Source: Kitasatospora sp. GP82 (lineage in GTDB: Bacteria > Actinomycetota > Actinomycetes > Streptomycetales > Streptomycetaceae). From it: 64,000 nt of DNA. Position 1 is the first letter of the stretch. Each line of letters opens with the position of its first letter. Under the pieces are notes generated by a model that was given only the letters and a program-made list of their open reading frames with translations, ran no database searches and had not been told where the DNA came from. This document shows, one piece after another, positions 16,573-25,308 of this stretch. Made by a program: the position numbers and the translations under genes. The stretch spans positions 1-64,000 of the forward strand of contig NZ_JARZAJ010000016.1 in assembly GCF_029892105.1 (NCBI RefSeq). Reading direction: 5' to 3'.

Positions 16573-17787
16573 TCATTCCCAGAGTTTCTCACCGAGGGTG
16601 CCGCCCTGGGTGGCGCCGGGCAGTACGTAGACCACGGCTGAGGCCCGGTGCTCCAGGAAGGGGGTCAGCGCGTCGCGGGTGGCCAGACGGTTCTGGACGC
16701 GGGTGAAGGCGGCGGGATCGCGCATGAAGGCGCAGAACAACAGGCCGCGGTCGTCTGGTCCGTCGTCGTAGCTGTAGCTGCGGCGGAGCATGCGCGCGCC
16801 GCCATCGAGGCGGGGGCTGGTGAGGCGGACGTGGGCCGTGGCGGGGATGACGTAGGAGCCGTCCGGATTCTTGGCGTAGATGTCCGGGTCGTCGTGCTCG
16901 GCGGTGCCGGTGAGCGGAACGCCGTTGTCGGCTTGGCGGCCGATCACCAGGTTCTGCCGCTCCTTGGGGAGAGCCGCGAAGCCGGCGACGTCCATCCGGA
17001 TCCTGCGGTAGACCAGGACGGTTCCGTTGTGGTGGGGGCCCGGTGGGCCCCAGACCCACTGTTCGGCGGCCGCATCGTCGGGGTTAGCGGTGCCGTCCTT
17101 GAAGCCGAACAGGTTGCGCGGGGTGGTGTCCGGGGCCGTGTGGGGCAGGAGGCCGGACTGGGTCCAGCGGGGGACGGCGCCGGCGGCGTGGGCGGCCGTG
17201 CCGGCGAGCTCGGCGACGACGGTAGCAGTCCAGCGGTCGGAGGCGCACAGCTGGATGAGCAGGTCCCCGTTGCTGCGTGCCGGGTCGAGGCGGTCGCCGT
17301 GGAAGGGCGGCAGATCGGCCAGTTCGGCGGGAACGTTGAGGCCGAGCCGGGCTGCGAGTGCGGGGCCGACGCCGACCAGGGAGGTGAGCCGGGTGGTGCC
17401 GGCGCCCTGTAGACGCGGGTCGGGCGGCGTCTCGGAGGCTGCGGTGGACAGGACGCGGGTCAGGGCGCCGAGGACCTTGCGCAGCGTCTCCCGGTCGGTG
17501 GCGGCGGAGGTTTGCGGGAGGTCGAAGGAGATCAGCTGCGTGGCGGGTTGCTGGGAGAACATCGCGCCTGCCTGCCGGGCGCCGTGGAAGGGGATCGCGG
17601 GCGCGGGCGGCAGGGCGTTGGAGGCGGTGCTCCGGCTGGACGCCCGGTCGCCGTTCGTCAGTTCGTCGGCTGCCGCGCCGATCCCGGCGGCGAGCACCGC
17701 CCCGGCCGCGAGCAGTGCCCTGCGCCGCCCGAACCCGGTTGCGGCGAGTCCCGCCGGCTGCTGCGTATTTCCCGGTTCGGTAGACAT
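16573..17787 (-). CDS. Dyp-type heme peroxidase, Tat-exported
   Basis: This 404-residue protein carries a twin-arginine signal (GRRRALLAAGAVLAAGIG, residues ~20-37). It then has the Dyp fold with the distal GxxDG signature (FGFKDGTANP), a conserved Arg in VYRRIRMDVAGF and a candidate proximal heme His in ATAHVRLTSP. This architecture matches EfeB/secreted DyP peroxidases, which use H2O2 to oxidise bulky substrates or act on heme at the cell surface. No efeU/efeO genes are adjacent, so an iron-uptake role is not supported here. The divergent start of the beta-helix lipoprotein is only 31 bases away, so the promoters must overlap. It is apparently cargo of the island. Confidence 0.9.
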   Translation of the reverse strand: MSTEPGNTQQPAGLAATGFGRRRALLAAGAVLAAGIGAAADELTNGDRASSRSTASNALPPAPAIPFHGARQAGAMFSQQPATQLISFDLPQTSAATDRETLRKVLGALTRVLSTAASETPPDPRLQGAGTTRLTSLVGVGPALAARLGLNVPAELADLPPFHGDRLDPARSNGDLLIQLCASDRWTATVVAELAGTAAHAAGAVPRWTQSGLLPHTAPDTTPRNLFGFKDGTANPDDAAAEQWVWGPPGPHHNGTVLVYRRIRMDVAGFAALPKERQNLVIGRQADNGVPLTGTAEHDDPDIYAKNPDGSYVIPATAHVRLTSPRLDGGARMLRRSYSYDDGPDDRGLLFCAFMRDPAAFTRVQNRLATRDALTPFLEHRASAVVYVLPGATQGGTLGEKLWE

Positions 17788-17818
17788 GGACGCTATTGGA
17801 GACGATAGAACACTTGCC

Positions 17819-19192
17819 ATGCAAATCATGCTTCCTGACGATCCATTGGCCCGGTTGGCAGCTCCACCGGCGGTGTTCCGGGCCGCGGCGCTGCGGCGCT
17901 TGTCGGTGCTGGTCGTCTCGGTCGCGATGGCGGTCGCCGGGTGCTCCTCGGCCGCTTCGAAGTCCGCTGACGCGCGGCATCCGGCTGGGAGCGTGCTGCG
18001 CGTGCCGGAGGACTTCCCCACGGTGCAGAAGGCGCTGGACGTCGCCCGCGAGGGCGAGACGGTGCTGATCGGCCCGGGTGTCTACCGCGAGAGCGTGTAC
18101 GTCGCCAAACCCCGTGTGGTGGTGCGCGGAACGGACCGCAACGCGGTGGTCTTCGACGGCGGTGTGCGCCTGGTCAACGGCATCACCGTGACCGGTGCCG
18201 GTTCGGTGGTGGAGAACCTCACCGTGCACGGTTACCTGGCCAACGGCGTGCTGTTCACCGGCGTCACCGACGAGCGGCTGCAGCAGCACGGCGCCGGCGG
18301 CTCCGCGTACAACCCGCTGGATACCGCCCGTTTCCCGGCCGTCCAGGGCTTCCGTGCGACCCGGGTGACGGCCTACGACAACGGCCTGTACGGCATCTAC
18401 GCGTTCGATGCGCGTGGCGGTGTGATCGAGGACTCCTACACCTCCGGGCAGGCCGATTCGGGCATCTACGTCGGCCAGTGCCGGCCTTGCGACACCGTCG
18501 TGCGCGGGAACACCATGGAGCACAACGCAGTCGGCATCGAACTGACCAACGCCTCCGAGGGCCTGTTGGTGCTGGGCAACCGGGTCGCCGGCAACCGGGT
18601 CGGCGTCACGGTCAACTCCAACGACCAGGAGGCGCTCGCGCCGCAGCACGGCGCGGTGATCGCGGGCAACGTGGTCGCCGACAACAACGCCGCCGACACG
18701 CCCGAGCAGGCTGACGGGGGCTTCGGGATCGGGATCGGCATCGGCGGCGGCACCGGGAACCGCGTCCAGCGCAACCTGGTCCAGGGCAACAAGGCGGCCG
18801 GAGTGATCGTCACGGATCCGCCAGGGCACCCGGCGAGCGGCAACCGCGTCGAGGGCAACCGGGTCACTGGCAACGGCGCCGACCTGGTACTAGCCGCGGC
18901 CGATCCCAGCAACTGCTTCAGCGGCAACCAGCCCGCAACCCAGAGCCCGGACGGTCTGGAGGGCCTCGCGGGCTGCGGGGCCGGCGGCCGGAGCGCACTG
19001 CCGCCGGGCCAGCCGGCGCTGGTGCAGGCTCCGCCCGGCGTTCCCTTCAGCCAGGTGCCAGCTCCGTCCACCCAGCCGTCCATGCCGGACCCGGCGGTCC
19101 CGGCCAGCGCGGCAACCGGCCTGCCGGGGGCCGTCGACCCGGACGCGTACCCGCTCCCGACGGACGCCGGTGCTGTGCCACAGCCGCACTGA
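17819..19192 (+). CDS. Right-handed parallel beta-helix lipoprotein
   Basis: This ~457-residue protein has an N-terminal lipoprotein signal (RRLSVLVVSVAMAVAGC). A periodic beta-helix follows (residues ~50-380): repeated coils such as GVYRESVYVAKPRVVVRG, GNRVAGNRVGVTVNSN and GNRVEGNRVTGNGADL, typical of NosD/pectate-lyase-like right-handed helices. The C-terminus (~400-457) is Pro/Ala-rich and unstructured. These proteins bind or cleave polysaccharides, but no catalytic set is evident. The ATG at 17819 gives a normal signal; a start at 17788 would add ten residues. It is divergent from the Dyp gene and is probably exported to the outer face of the membrane. Confidence 0.85.
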   Translation: MQIMLPDDPLARLAAPPAVFRAAALRRLSVLVVSVAMAVAGCSSAASKSADARHPAGSVLRVPEDFPTVQKALDVAREGETVLIGPGVYRESVYVAKPRVVVRGTDRNAVVFDGGVRLVNGITVTGAGSVVENLTVHGYLANGVLFTGVTDERLQQHGAGGSAYNPLDTARFPAVQGFRATRVTAYDNGLYGIYAFDARGGVIEDSYTSGQADSGIYVGQCRPCDTVVRGNTMEHNAVGIELTNASEGLLVLGNRVAGNRVGVTVNSNDQEALAPQHGAVIAGNVVADNNAADTPEQADGGFGIGIGIGGGTGNRVQRNLVQGNKAAGVIVTDPPGHPASGNRVEGNRVTGNGADLVLAAADPSNCFSGNQPATQSPDGLEGLAGCGAGGRSALPPGQPALVQAPPGVPFSQVPAPSTQPSMPDPAVPASAATGLPGAVDPDAYPLPTDAGAVPQPH

Positions 19193-19210
19193 AGACATGC
19201 CGTGCGGCGG

Positions 19211-20023
19211 TCAGTCCGTGGCCCATGGCGCCTCGGGGAGCTTGGCGCCGCCGTCGTGTCCGGAGAACTCCAGGGTGGTGGGGGTCCCCAGGCCCGGCAT
19301 CCGCATCGTCACCCGGAGCAGGCCGCCGTTGCTGTCGAGCCAGTACGTCAGGGGCGACCGCCCGCCATCGGGTCCCGTACCGGGCGTGGTGCCCTCGGCG
19401 CGCGGTCCGGCTATCCGGTCGTAGTCGCGGCCGTCGATCCGGTCGCGGCCCAGCCAGCGGGCTCCTGACTGGGCGAGCAGCATTGGGTTGTCGGGCCGGT
19501 CCGCGCCGAGCTCGATCAGCAACTGGAGCCCGGCATCCAGGGGATCGGTCGTGTAGGAGCGCGGTGACCAGCCCGAGCGCGGGATGTGTTCGGCCTGCTG
19601 CCAGGGAGGGCTGTTGTCCAGCGCGGGAGCCAGGCCGAGGCCGTCGCTGTCCCAGACGACCAGGCCGTGGTCGAGCTGCCACGCGGGGAACGCGGATGAC
19701 CTGGCGGGCCCGGTGGTCTGGTAGCTCCCCACGGCCCGGTGGGTTCGGTAGTCCACGACTCCGCTGACCCGCAGCACCACGCCGCCGCCCTCGGTGGCCG
19801 TGAGGGTCAACGCCACGGGGCTGGCCTGGTACAGGTTCAGCCGCGACAGGGCTAGCCTTGATGCCTCGTCCATCGTCACCGGCCGCTCGGTGCTGTGGCC
19901 GGAGAGGGTCCGGTAGGCGGCTACGCCGCCCACCGCGGTGCCGCCCACCGTGATCGCGACCAGTGTTCTGAGCCAGCGGGTCCGACGCGGCGTACGGCCG
20001 TCGGTCCTGGCCTTCGTAGCCAT
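19211..20023 (-). CDS. Membrane-anchored extracellular protein, unknown function
   Basis: This 270-residue protein has a basic N-terminus (TRTDGRTPRRTRWLRTLV-like) followed by one membrane segment (VAITVGGTAVGGVAAY, residues ~20-40) and a beta-rich extracellular domain. The pattern MDEASRLALSRLNLYQASP, then VVLRVSGVVDYRTHRAVGSY and LEFSGHDGGAKL, resembles LppX/LprG-like anchored domains, but I cannot confirm homology. It lies upstream, in transcription order, of nothing in the same direction except beyond the island. It follows the SdrD-like surface gene by 128 bases on the same strand and may share its transcript. Confidence 0.7.
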   Translation of the reverse strand: MATKARTDGRTPRRTRWLRTLVAITVGGTAVGGVAAYRTLSGHSTERPVTMDEASRLALSRLNLYQASPVALTLTATEGGGVVLRVSGVVDYRTHRAVGSYQTTGPARSSAFPAWQLDHGLVVWDSDGLGLAPALDNSPPWQQAEHIPRSGWSPRSYTTDPLDAGLQLLIELGADRPDNPMLLAQSGARWLGRDRIDGRDYDRIAGPRAEGTTPGTGPDGGRSPLTYWLDSNGGLLRVTMRMPGLGTPTTLEFSGHDGGAKLPEAPWATD

Positions 20024-20151
20024 GCAGTCGCCTTCTCTCGTTGGTCTCTCTCGTCGATCGGTCATGCAGTCGGGCGGGTTCGCGGACTGCCGGTCCGCGA
20101 ACCCGCCCGTTCCGGCCCGGGGTCACCGGTGCCGGCTGCCCCGCTCGGGAG

Positions 20152-22899
20152 CTAGCGGTGCTGTGCCCTGCGCCTGCGCATCAGCACGAGCAGCGCCGCG
20201 CCGAGGGCGGTGAGCACGGCACCACCGGCCAGTGCCATCGGGACCAGCTGGTTCATGCCGGTGAACGCCAGGTGTGAGCCGGGCGCGGAGCCCGGCGCGG
20301 CAGGCGTCGGCGGTGCCGCCGTCGGCGGCGGTGCGGTCGGTGTCGGCGTGGGCGTGGGCAGCAGCCGGTTGACCGCCGTCACCGAGACCCCGGCGTCGAG
20401 GTTGTCGGAGGTCAGCTCCAGCGGGCCGAACACCGTCGCATCCGGTACGGCGTAGCCAGCGGGCGGGCTGATCTCCTGCCAGTAGTACGTCCCCGGCAGG
20501 CCACTGCCCTGGCAGATGCCGTCGGCCCCGGTCGTGCAGGGGCCGCCGATCGCCGTGTCCGGCTTCGTCCCGGCGGTCTGCAGGCCGTCGGTGCCGTTCG
20601 TCTCCTTCCACAGCTGGAACTTCGCCCCCGCCAGTGGCTTGCCGTCCTGGTCGTGCTTGACCAGGCGCAGCGCGCCGTCCTGCTGGCGGAACCCGAAGTC
20701 GTAGGTGTGGTTGTTTTCGCCCGGTCCGCCGGTGGTCAGCGCCCGCTCGGGGAACTTGGCGTCGGGCGGGACGATGCCCTTGGAGTCGATGAAGTGGTTG
20801 TCACCGACGTCGTGATCGGTGGGCACCCAGTGGTACAGCGGGCCGCCCTTGGCGTAGTCGGCCGGGTTGTCGATGCGGATGGTGTACTTGGTCTTCGGCT
20901 TGAGGCCGCCGGTGACGTTGGAGTCGTCGAAGTAGTACTCGCCGCGTGCGGTCGTCTTCGTCGTGCCGACGATCTTCCCCGACTCGTCGTACAGGTGGAC
21001 GGTGGCGCCCTCGACCGGGCGCTGGCCCGGGTTCTGGATGCCCTTGCGCTCGGGGTCGTACCAGACCCGATTGCCGATCTGCAGCGGCGCCTGGTCGCAG
21101 AGCACCTCCAGGTCGCCCATCGAGGCGCCCTTGCCGAACGGGGCGCTGGTGCCCTTCGGGGTGAGGCGCAGGCCGAACATCGGGTCCTGCTTGCCGTCGA
21201 CACGCTGGAGGAACGACGTGCCGTAGCCGACGGGGGTGTGGTCGGGGTCGAAGGCGGAGACCGCGATGGTGTTCTCGACCTTGGAGAGCGCCATGCCGGC
21301 GAACGCCGTGTTGTGGTGACCCACCCCGGCCCAGGCGGTGTCGAAGAACCGGGTGCCCCGGGGGGACAGCCCGCAGCCGTTGTTGGTGTCCATCACGTAC
21401 ATGCCGTTCGACGGGCAGGCCTTGTTCAGGTCACCGCCGGACATGACGTTGGAGACCGAGCCCGGCGCGGGGGCGCCCGGCCCGCGGTCGGCGAAGCGGT
21501 CGCGGAAGGCCAGCAGCATCGAGCCGTCGGTCTCGAAGGCGACCTCGCCCAACTCCGGTTCCGGATTGGCGATGGTGCTGTTGCCGCACACCCGGCCGTT
21601 CTGCGTGGTCGGGTAGGTGCTCGTCCACGGGAACCAGCCCGCGCCGTCGCACGGGCCACTACCGACGGTGGACTGGCGCGGGTAGTCCAGCGGCTGGTCC
21701 AGCACGGCTTTGCCGAACACGCCGGTGGCGAGGTCGAACGGCAGGACCACGGCGAGCATGTCCGCGGGCTTGCCCGTGGACTGGCCGGAGCAGACACCGC
21801 CGAGGTAGCCGGTGCCGTCCTGGAGGCCGAGGCCGAACGGCCGCCAGTCCTCGGCCGCCGGGCAGCCCGGGTCGGGGATGGCGTAGGCGGCCTTCGGCGC
21901 CGAGGCCGTCGGCACGGAGGCGTCGTAGCGGTAGAGCTTGCGGTCGTTCAGGTTGACGACGAAGAGGTCCTTGCCGTCGTCTGTGACCTTGATGCCACCG
22001 AGGCTCTCCTTGCCGGGCACGTCGAGGAAGGCGTCGTCCGTCCCCGACCCGTGCACCGTGCTGCCCGCGTTCGGCACGGCGGTGAAGAGCGTCGTCTTCT
22101 TCTGCGCGAGGTCGGTGACGTAGACCGCCCCCGCGCCGCCAGGGCCGTAGTCGGTGCCGCGCTTGGCCACCGCCGAGGAGAAGACCCGCTTGTCGGCCTT
22201 GTTCCACGCGATGCCGTACAGCGTGCCGGTCTCGGCGTTGGTGGCGATGTTCGTGACGTTGACGTCCAGGCCGTCCTGGCCGCGTGCGCTGTACGGGAAG
22301 GACACCAGCGTGCGCTGGGCCCCGCCCTCGCGCGTGGTGGGCTGACAGGTCGTCACCAGCGGCGCGTTCTTCTGGCAGTAGTCACCGGGGTTCCACAGCC
22401 CGGTGGTGTACGCCACGTTCTTGCCGCCGGAGAGGTCGACGAACTCCTCGTTGCTGCTCAGCTGGTTCGGCGCGCCGTCCAGGCCCTGGCGCGAGGCGAA
22501 CGCCGGGAACAGCACACCCGGCTTCGGATTCACCACCTGCACCCGGTACTTGCCGCGAGACGCCTTGGTCGCGGCCGGGGCCAGCGTCACCGTGCCATCG
22601 GCCGCCGTCACCCCGTCGATGCCGACGCCGGCGTCGTCCGTGAGCGTCACCTTGACACCCGCGATACCCGGCTCCAGCGCGGGCGTCCACACTCCGCTCG
22701 CGTCCACGGCCCGGACGACCCGGACCGTCACCGACCCGTCACCCGTCTGCGGAAACGCTGCCGGCATCGCCAGCGAGCAGCTACCGATCCCGAGGGCGAG
22801 CGCCACGAGGCGGGCTACGCCGCGGCGACTGACCACGCCCGGCCGCCGCCGATCCGGCCCGCGTGCGACGTCGTTCACCTGTTCACGTGTACCTGTCAT
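20152..22899 (-). CDS. SdrD-B-like surface protein with LAxTG sorting signal
   Basis: This ~915-residue exported protein starts with a basic N-terminal region and a signal peptide (GVARLVALALGIGSCSLAMPAAF). A beta-rich prealbumin-like repeat follows, then a large region with many WNPGDYC/NNGCGL-type Cys-containing loops. SdrD-B-like domains come next (IGNRVWYDPERKGIQNPGQ, GEYYFDDSNV, near residues 610-700), then a SpaA/Cna-like repeat (GALRLVKHDQDGKPLAGAKF). A Pro/Thr stalk leads to the sorting signal LAFTG, a membrane helix and RRRR. LAxTG is the class E sortase motif of streptomycetes, so the protein should be wall-anchored. An alternative ATG lies at 22911. It resembles adhesin/collagen-binding surface proteins. 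Confidence 0.9.
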   Translation of the reverse strand: MTGTREQVNDVARGPDRRRPGVVSRRGVARLVALALGIGSCSLAMPAAFPQTGDGSVTVRVVRAVDASGVWTPALEPGIAGVKVTLTDDAGVGIDGVTAADGTVTLAPAATKASRGKYRVQVVNPKPGVLFPAFASRQGLDGAPNQLSSNEEFVDLSGGKNVAYTTGLWNPGDYCQKNAPLVTTCQPTTREGGAQRTLVSFPYSARGQDGLDVNVTNIATNAETGTLYGIAWNKADKRVFSSAVAKRGTDYGPGGAGAVYVTDLAQKKTTLFTAVPNAGSTVHGSGTDDAFLDVPGKESLGGIKVTDDGKDLFVVNLNDRKLYRYDASVPTASAPKAAYAIPDPGCPAAEDWRPFGLGLQDGTGYLGGVCSGQSTGKPADMLAVVLPFDLATGVFGKAVLDQPLDYPRQSTVGSGPCDGAGWFPWTSTYPTTQNGRVCGNSTIANPEPELGEVAFETDGSMLLAFRDRFADRGPGAPAPGSVSNVMSGGDLNKACPSNGMYVMDTNNGCGLSPRGTRFFDTAWAGVGHHNTAFAGMALSKVENTIAVSAFDPDHTPVGYGTSFLQRVDGKQDPMFGLRLTPKGTSAPFGKGASMGDLEVLCDQAPLQIGNRVWYDPERKGIQNPGQRPVEGATVHLYDESGKIVGTTKTTARGEYYFDDSNVTGGLKPKTKYTIRIDNPADYAKGGPLYHWVPTDHDVGDNHFIDSKGIVPPDAKFPERALTTGGPGENNHTYDFGFRQQDGALRLVKHDQDGKPLAGAKFQLWKETNGTDGLQTAGTKPDTAIGGPCTTGADGICQGSGLPGTYYWQEISPPAGYAVPDATVFGPLELTSDNLDAGVSVTAVNRLLPTPTPTPTAPPPTAAPPTPAAPGSAPGSHLAFTGMNQLVPMALAGGAVLTALGAALLVLMRRRRAQHR

Positions 22900-23163
22900 C
22901 CCTGCTCTCATCTTCCAGAAGGGCCTGAGGCCCGAGCTCGTGAGGGAGTCCGTGGAGTGGCGGAAAGCCGCCATTCTTAACAAGAGCTTAAAGGGAATTC
23001 ACGCAAGTTGTGGCAGAATTAGAAATTTTGACGTTACGTCAGACGTTCGACGAGGACGCCGTCGCCGGGGGCAGCCGGTTCCCGCGATCAACCGCTCACC
23101 CGCATCAGCACACCGCGTCCAGCCCCAGTGCCGGCCTGTACAGACGAGCAGCGCGGACACGCT
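22900..23163. promoter_or_regulatory. AT-richer promoter region of the surface protein
   Basis: The 264 bases upstream of the SdrD-like gene include a stretch at ~22970-23045 with markedly higher A+T than the surroundings. This is where a promoter reading leftwards would be expected. I cannot assign a convincing -35/-10 pair. The right part, up to the IS left end at 23164, holds no gene I can support. Confidence 0.4.
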
Positions 23164-24114
23164 TGAAGTTCCACCCTGCGGTTGGACACCTGGAGACTGG
23201 GACATGTGAGCCCGGACCACCACGGCGCCTGGGGCGTCAAGCGGATCTGCCGAACCCTGGGCATCGCCCGCTCCTCGTTCTACGCCTGGCGCGCCGGCGA
23301 GCAGGCCCGCCGGGCCCGGGAACGGGCCGAGGACCTGCTCGCCGCCGAGATCACGGTGATCCACCTCGCGTCCAAGGGCGCGTACGGCGTCCCGCGCGTT
23401 CATGCGGAACTGCGACGCCAGGGCCGGGTTGTCAACCGGAAGAAGGTGGAGCGGATCATGCGCGAGCGCGGCATCATCGGGGTCACCCGGCGCCGGCGCC
23501 GCGTGCTGACCCGCCAGGCCCGCAAGCCGGTCTTCGCCCCGGACCTGATCGGTCGCGACTTCACCGCGCCCCGCCCCGGAGTGCGGCTGGTCGGCGACAT
23601 GACCTTCCTGCCGACCGAGCAGGGCTGGCTCTACCTGGCCACCGCGATCGACCTGGCCACCCGCGAGGTCGTCGGCTACGCGATGGCCGACCACCACCGC
23701 GCCGAGCTGCCGGTGGCCGCACTGCGGATGGCCGCCGGCCGCGGCGGCCTGGAGCGCGGCTGCATTTTCCACTCGGACCGCGGAAGTGAATATACGTCGA
23801 CTGAATTCCGAACCGAGATAAGCAAGTTGGACATGAGGCAGTCGATGGGACGAGTCGGCTCCTGTTACGATAACGCTGCCGCTGAGAGCTTCTTCGCCGT
23901 GTTGAAGGAGGAGATCGGCACCCGGATCTGGCCGGACCGCGCCACCGCCCGCGCGGAGGTCTTCGCATTCATCGAGACCTTCTACAACCGCAGGCGCCTG
24001 CGCAAGAACCCCCAGTGGGACTACCTCACGCCACTCGAGATCCGCCAACGGCACCAGCAAGGTCACACCCTCGCGGCGTAGACGGAGAGTGTCCAACTGC
24101 AGGGTGGAACTTCA
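23164..24114 (+). mobile_element. IS3-family insertion sequence lacking orfA (951 bp)
   Basis: Terminal inverted repeats of ~27 bp begin TGAAGTTCCACCCTGC at 23164 and end as the reverse complement at 24114, with one mismatch. Normal IS3 elements are ~1.2-1.4 kb with orfA plus orfB. Here the left repeat joins almost directly to the start of orfB, so orfA (the DNA-binding and frameshift half) is absent. No clear 3-4 bp target duplication is visible (GCT on the left, GAT on the right). The 219-bp remnant at 13758 is a further-deleted relative. Confidence 0.9.
23206..24081 (+). CDS. IS3-family transposase OrfB
   Basis: This ~291-residue protein has the HTH_21 region (KRICRTLGIARSSFYAW) and the integrase core with a complete DDE set: first Asp in VGDMTFLPT, second in HSDRGSEYTS, and Glu in NAAAESFFAVLKEE. 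It ends with the usual integrase C-terminal region (FYNRRRLRKNPQWDYLTPLEI). The domain looks catalytically competent. Without OrfA or the OrfAB fusion it would depend on another copy in the genome. GTG at 23206 is the most sensible start, since an earlier TTG lies inside the terminal repeat. Confidence 0.9.
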   Translation: MSPDHHGAWGVKRICRTLGIARSSFYAWRAGEQARRARERAEDLLAAEITVIHLASKGAYGVPRVHAELRRQGRVVNRKKVERIMRERGIIGVTRRRRRVLTRQARKPVFAPDLIGRDFTAPRPGVRLVGDMTFLPTEQGWLYLATAIDLATREVVGYAMADHHRAELPVAALRMAAGRGGLERGCIFHSDRGSEYTSTEFRTEISKLDMRQSMGRVGSCYDNAAAESFFAVLKEEIGTRIWPDRATARAEVFAFIETFYNRRRLRKNPQWDYLTPLEIRQRHQQGHTLAA

Positions 24115-24195
24115 GATCCGCCCGCCCGCGACCACTGGTTCGATCGGACCTACGCCTACGACGCCCGCCCTGGCGATTACATGATCGTCCGCTGG

Positions 24196-24402
24196 CTAAG
24201 GCACGAGGAGCACGAGTGCAAAGAGCACCAGCACGAAGACCGCCACGACTACCCATCCGCGCGTGTCCTTCGGCCACCGGCCACCACGGTGATGGCTGTT
24301 GCTGAAGATCCCTGCGGCGCTGTCATCGCTGTGGTGATGGTGCCCGTGGTGGTGACCACCGAACCCGTGGTGGTGCCCGCCGTCGTGCCCGCCGCCGTCC
24401 AT
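24196..24402 (-). CDS. Small His-rich single-pass membrane protein
   Basis: This 68-residue protein has an N-terminal half with 12 histidines in clusters (HDGGHHHGFGGHHHGHHHH), a short linker, and one strong membrane helix at the C-terminus (VVVAVFVLVLFALVLLVP). The His cluster could bind Ni, Zn, Cu or Co. The lack of a signal peptide suggests a C-terminal tail anchor with the His-rich part in the cytosol. No neighbour points to a specific metal system. The codon pattern fits a real gene, but there is no close ribosome site I would call strong. Confidence 0.6.
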   Translation of the reverse strand: MDGGGHDGGHHHGFGGHHHGHHHHSDDSAAGIFSNSHHRGGRWPKDTRGWVVVAVFVLVLFALVLLVP

Positions 24403-24522
24403 CCCGCACCCCCAGGTGGTAGCCGTACAGCCAGCCTGGCACGCCGAGGCCCCTCACAACCTCAAGACACCCTCTGACGCCCGTCACCGGCCGCCACAAC
24501 GACCCCATTCTGAAGGAGAACT

Positions 24523-24834
24523 GTGCCGTCCGACCCGGACATCCTGCTCGACCGCCTGGTCGACCATGCCGCCCGCGGCTTCCTCACCGCCGCCGAAGGC
24601 CCCGCGCTCCGCCTCGCCGTCCAAGGACTGCGCGAGGAACTGGAGCAGGCTCGGCGGACCGCCGGCGGACTCGGCGCCAAGGTGCGGAAGCTCGGCGGTG
24701 AGCTCAAGCGGGCCGACGCCCTGATCAACGAGCTCGCCGCACCGCCCCGGCGACATCCACCGCGCCGAGCTCAGCGACATCCCCGGCGCCGGCCCCTGGA
24801 CCATCCACGGGACCGCGCGCCAGCGCCTGACTGA
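24523..24834 (+). CDS. Small coiled-coil, phage-like protein, C-terminus aberrant
   Basis: From the GTG, residues 1-70 form a credible helical protein (DPDILLDRLVDHAARGFLTAAEG, LREELEQARRTAGGLGAKVRKLGGELKRADALINEL) of the kind common in actinophage and mobile-element clusters. After ADALINELA the reading frame becomes Pro/Arg-rich, as if a frameshift or junction occurred at ~24735. The GTG follows GAAGGAGAA at the right distance. It overlaps the next, out-of-frame gene fragment, so the two are probably remnants of separate genes joined by a deletion. Confidence 0.5.
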   Translation: MPSDPDILLDRLVDHAARGFLTAAEGPALRLAVQGLREELEQARRTAGGLGAKVRKLGGELKRADALINELAAPPRRHPPRRAQRHPRRRPLDHPRDRAPAPD

Positions 24835-25132
24835 GCACGCTCGCTCGCGCTGGCCGCAGCTGGCCGGTGTCGACGTGCGCTTTCGCGCCGGATTCGCCTA
24901 CGTCACGGGGACGTTGCCCGGCGGTCAGGCCCTGCCGCTGTGCCGTCTGCGCTTCGGCGGGGTCCTGCACACCTGGGGCTTCGCCATCTACCTCGCCAGC
25001 CGCGACGGCTACCAGGACAACGTCCTGCCCAGCGGCTACCCTGCCGGATCACCGGAAGAAGCCCTCGACTGCGCGTGCGGCCTCTACCTCAACGACCCCA
25101 CTGCCTGGACAAACGCACCCTCAACGATCTAA
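24738..25132 (+). pseudogene. Conserved mobile-element protein, 5' end lost
   Basis: The frame reads DIHRAELSDIPGAGPWTIHG, then WPQLAGVDVRFRAGFAYVTG, LPLCRLRFGGVLHTWGFAIY and EEALDCACGLYLNDPTAW, a coherent globular sequence of the type often found in streptomycete mobile regions. I find no start codon with a ribosome site for the full frame; only GTG at 24875, within the conserved part, opens it. The 5' end therefore seems lost at the junction with the preceding gene. Function unknown. It may still be expressed as a truncated protein. Confidence 0.5.
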
Positions 25133-25255
25133 CGCGGTGCAGCACTAGCTCCGCACCGCCCTGAGCCACCGCCAGAGCCGATGCTCCGTAAGGCCTTGCG
25201 CAAGATCGCCAGCTGTGTCACGCTGCTGCCGGCACCACACGTGCGCCATCATCAC

Positions 25256-25287
25256 GAAGGGCCCGACCAACTCCGGTCGGGCCCTTC
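25256..25287. terminator. Hairpin terminator before the HTH gene
   Basis: A 13-bp perfect inverted repeat built on GAAGGGCCCGACC has a 6-base loop. It separates the mobile-element remnant from the small HTH gene. Confidence 0.8.
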
Positions 25288-25308
25288 GGCGTTCCCGAGG
25301 AGGTCGAC

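Noticed and set aside
23155..24120. Target-site duplication around the 951-bp IS element
   Set aside because: Flanks GCT and GAT do not match, so no 3-4 bp duplication is visible. It may have been lost by later rearrangement.
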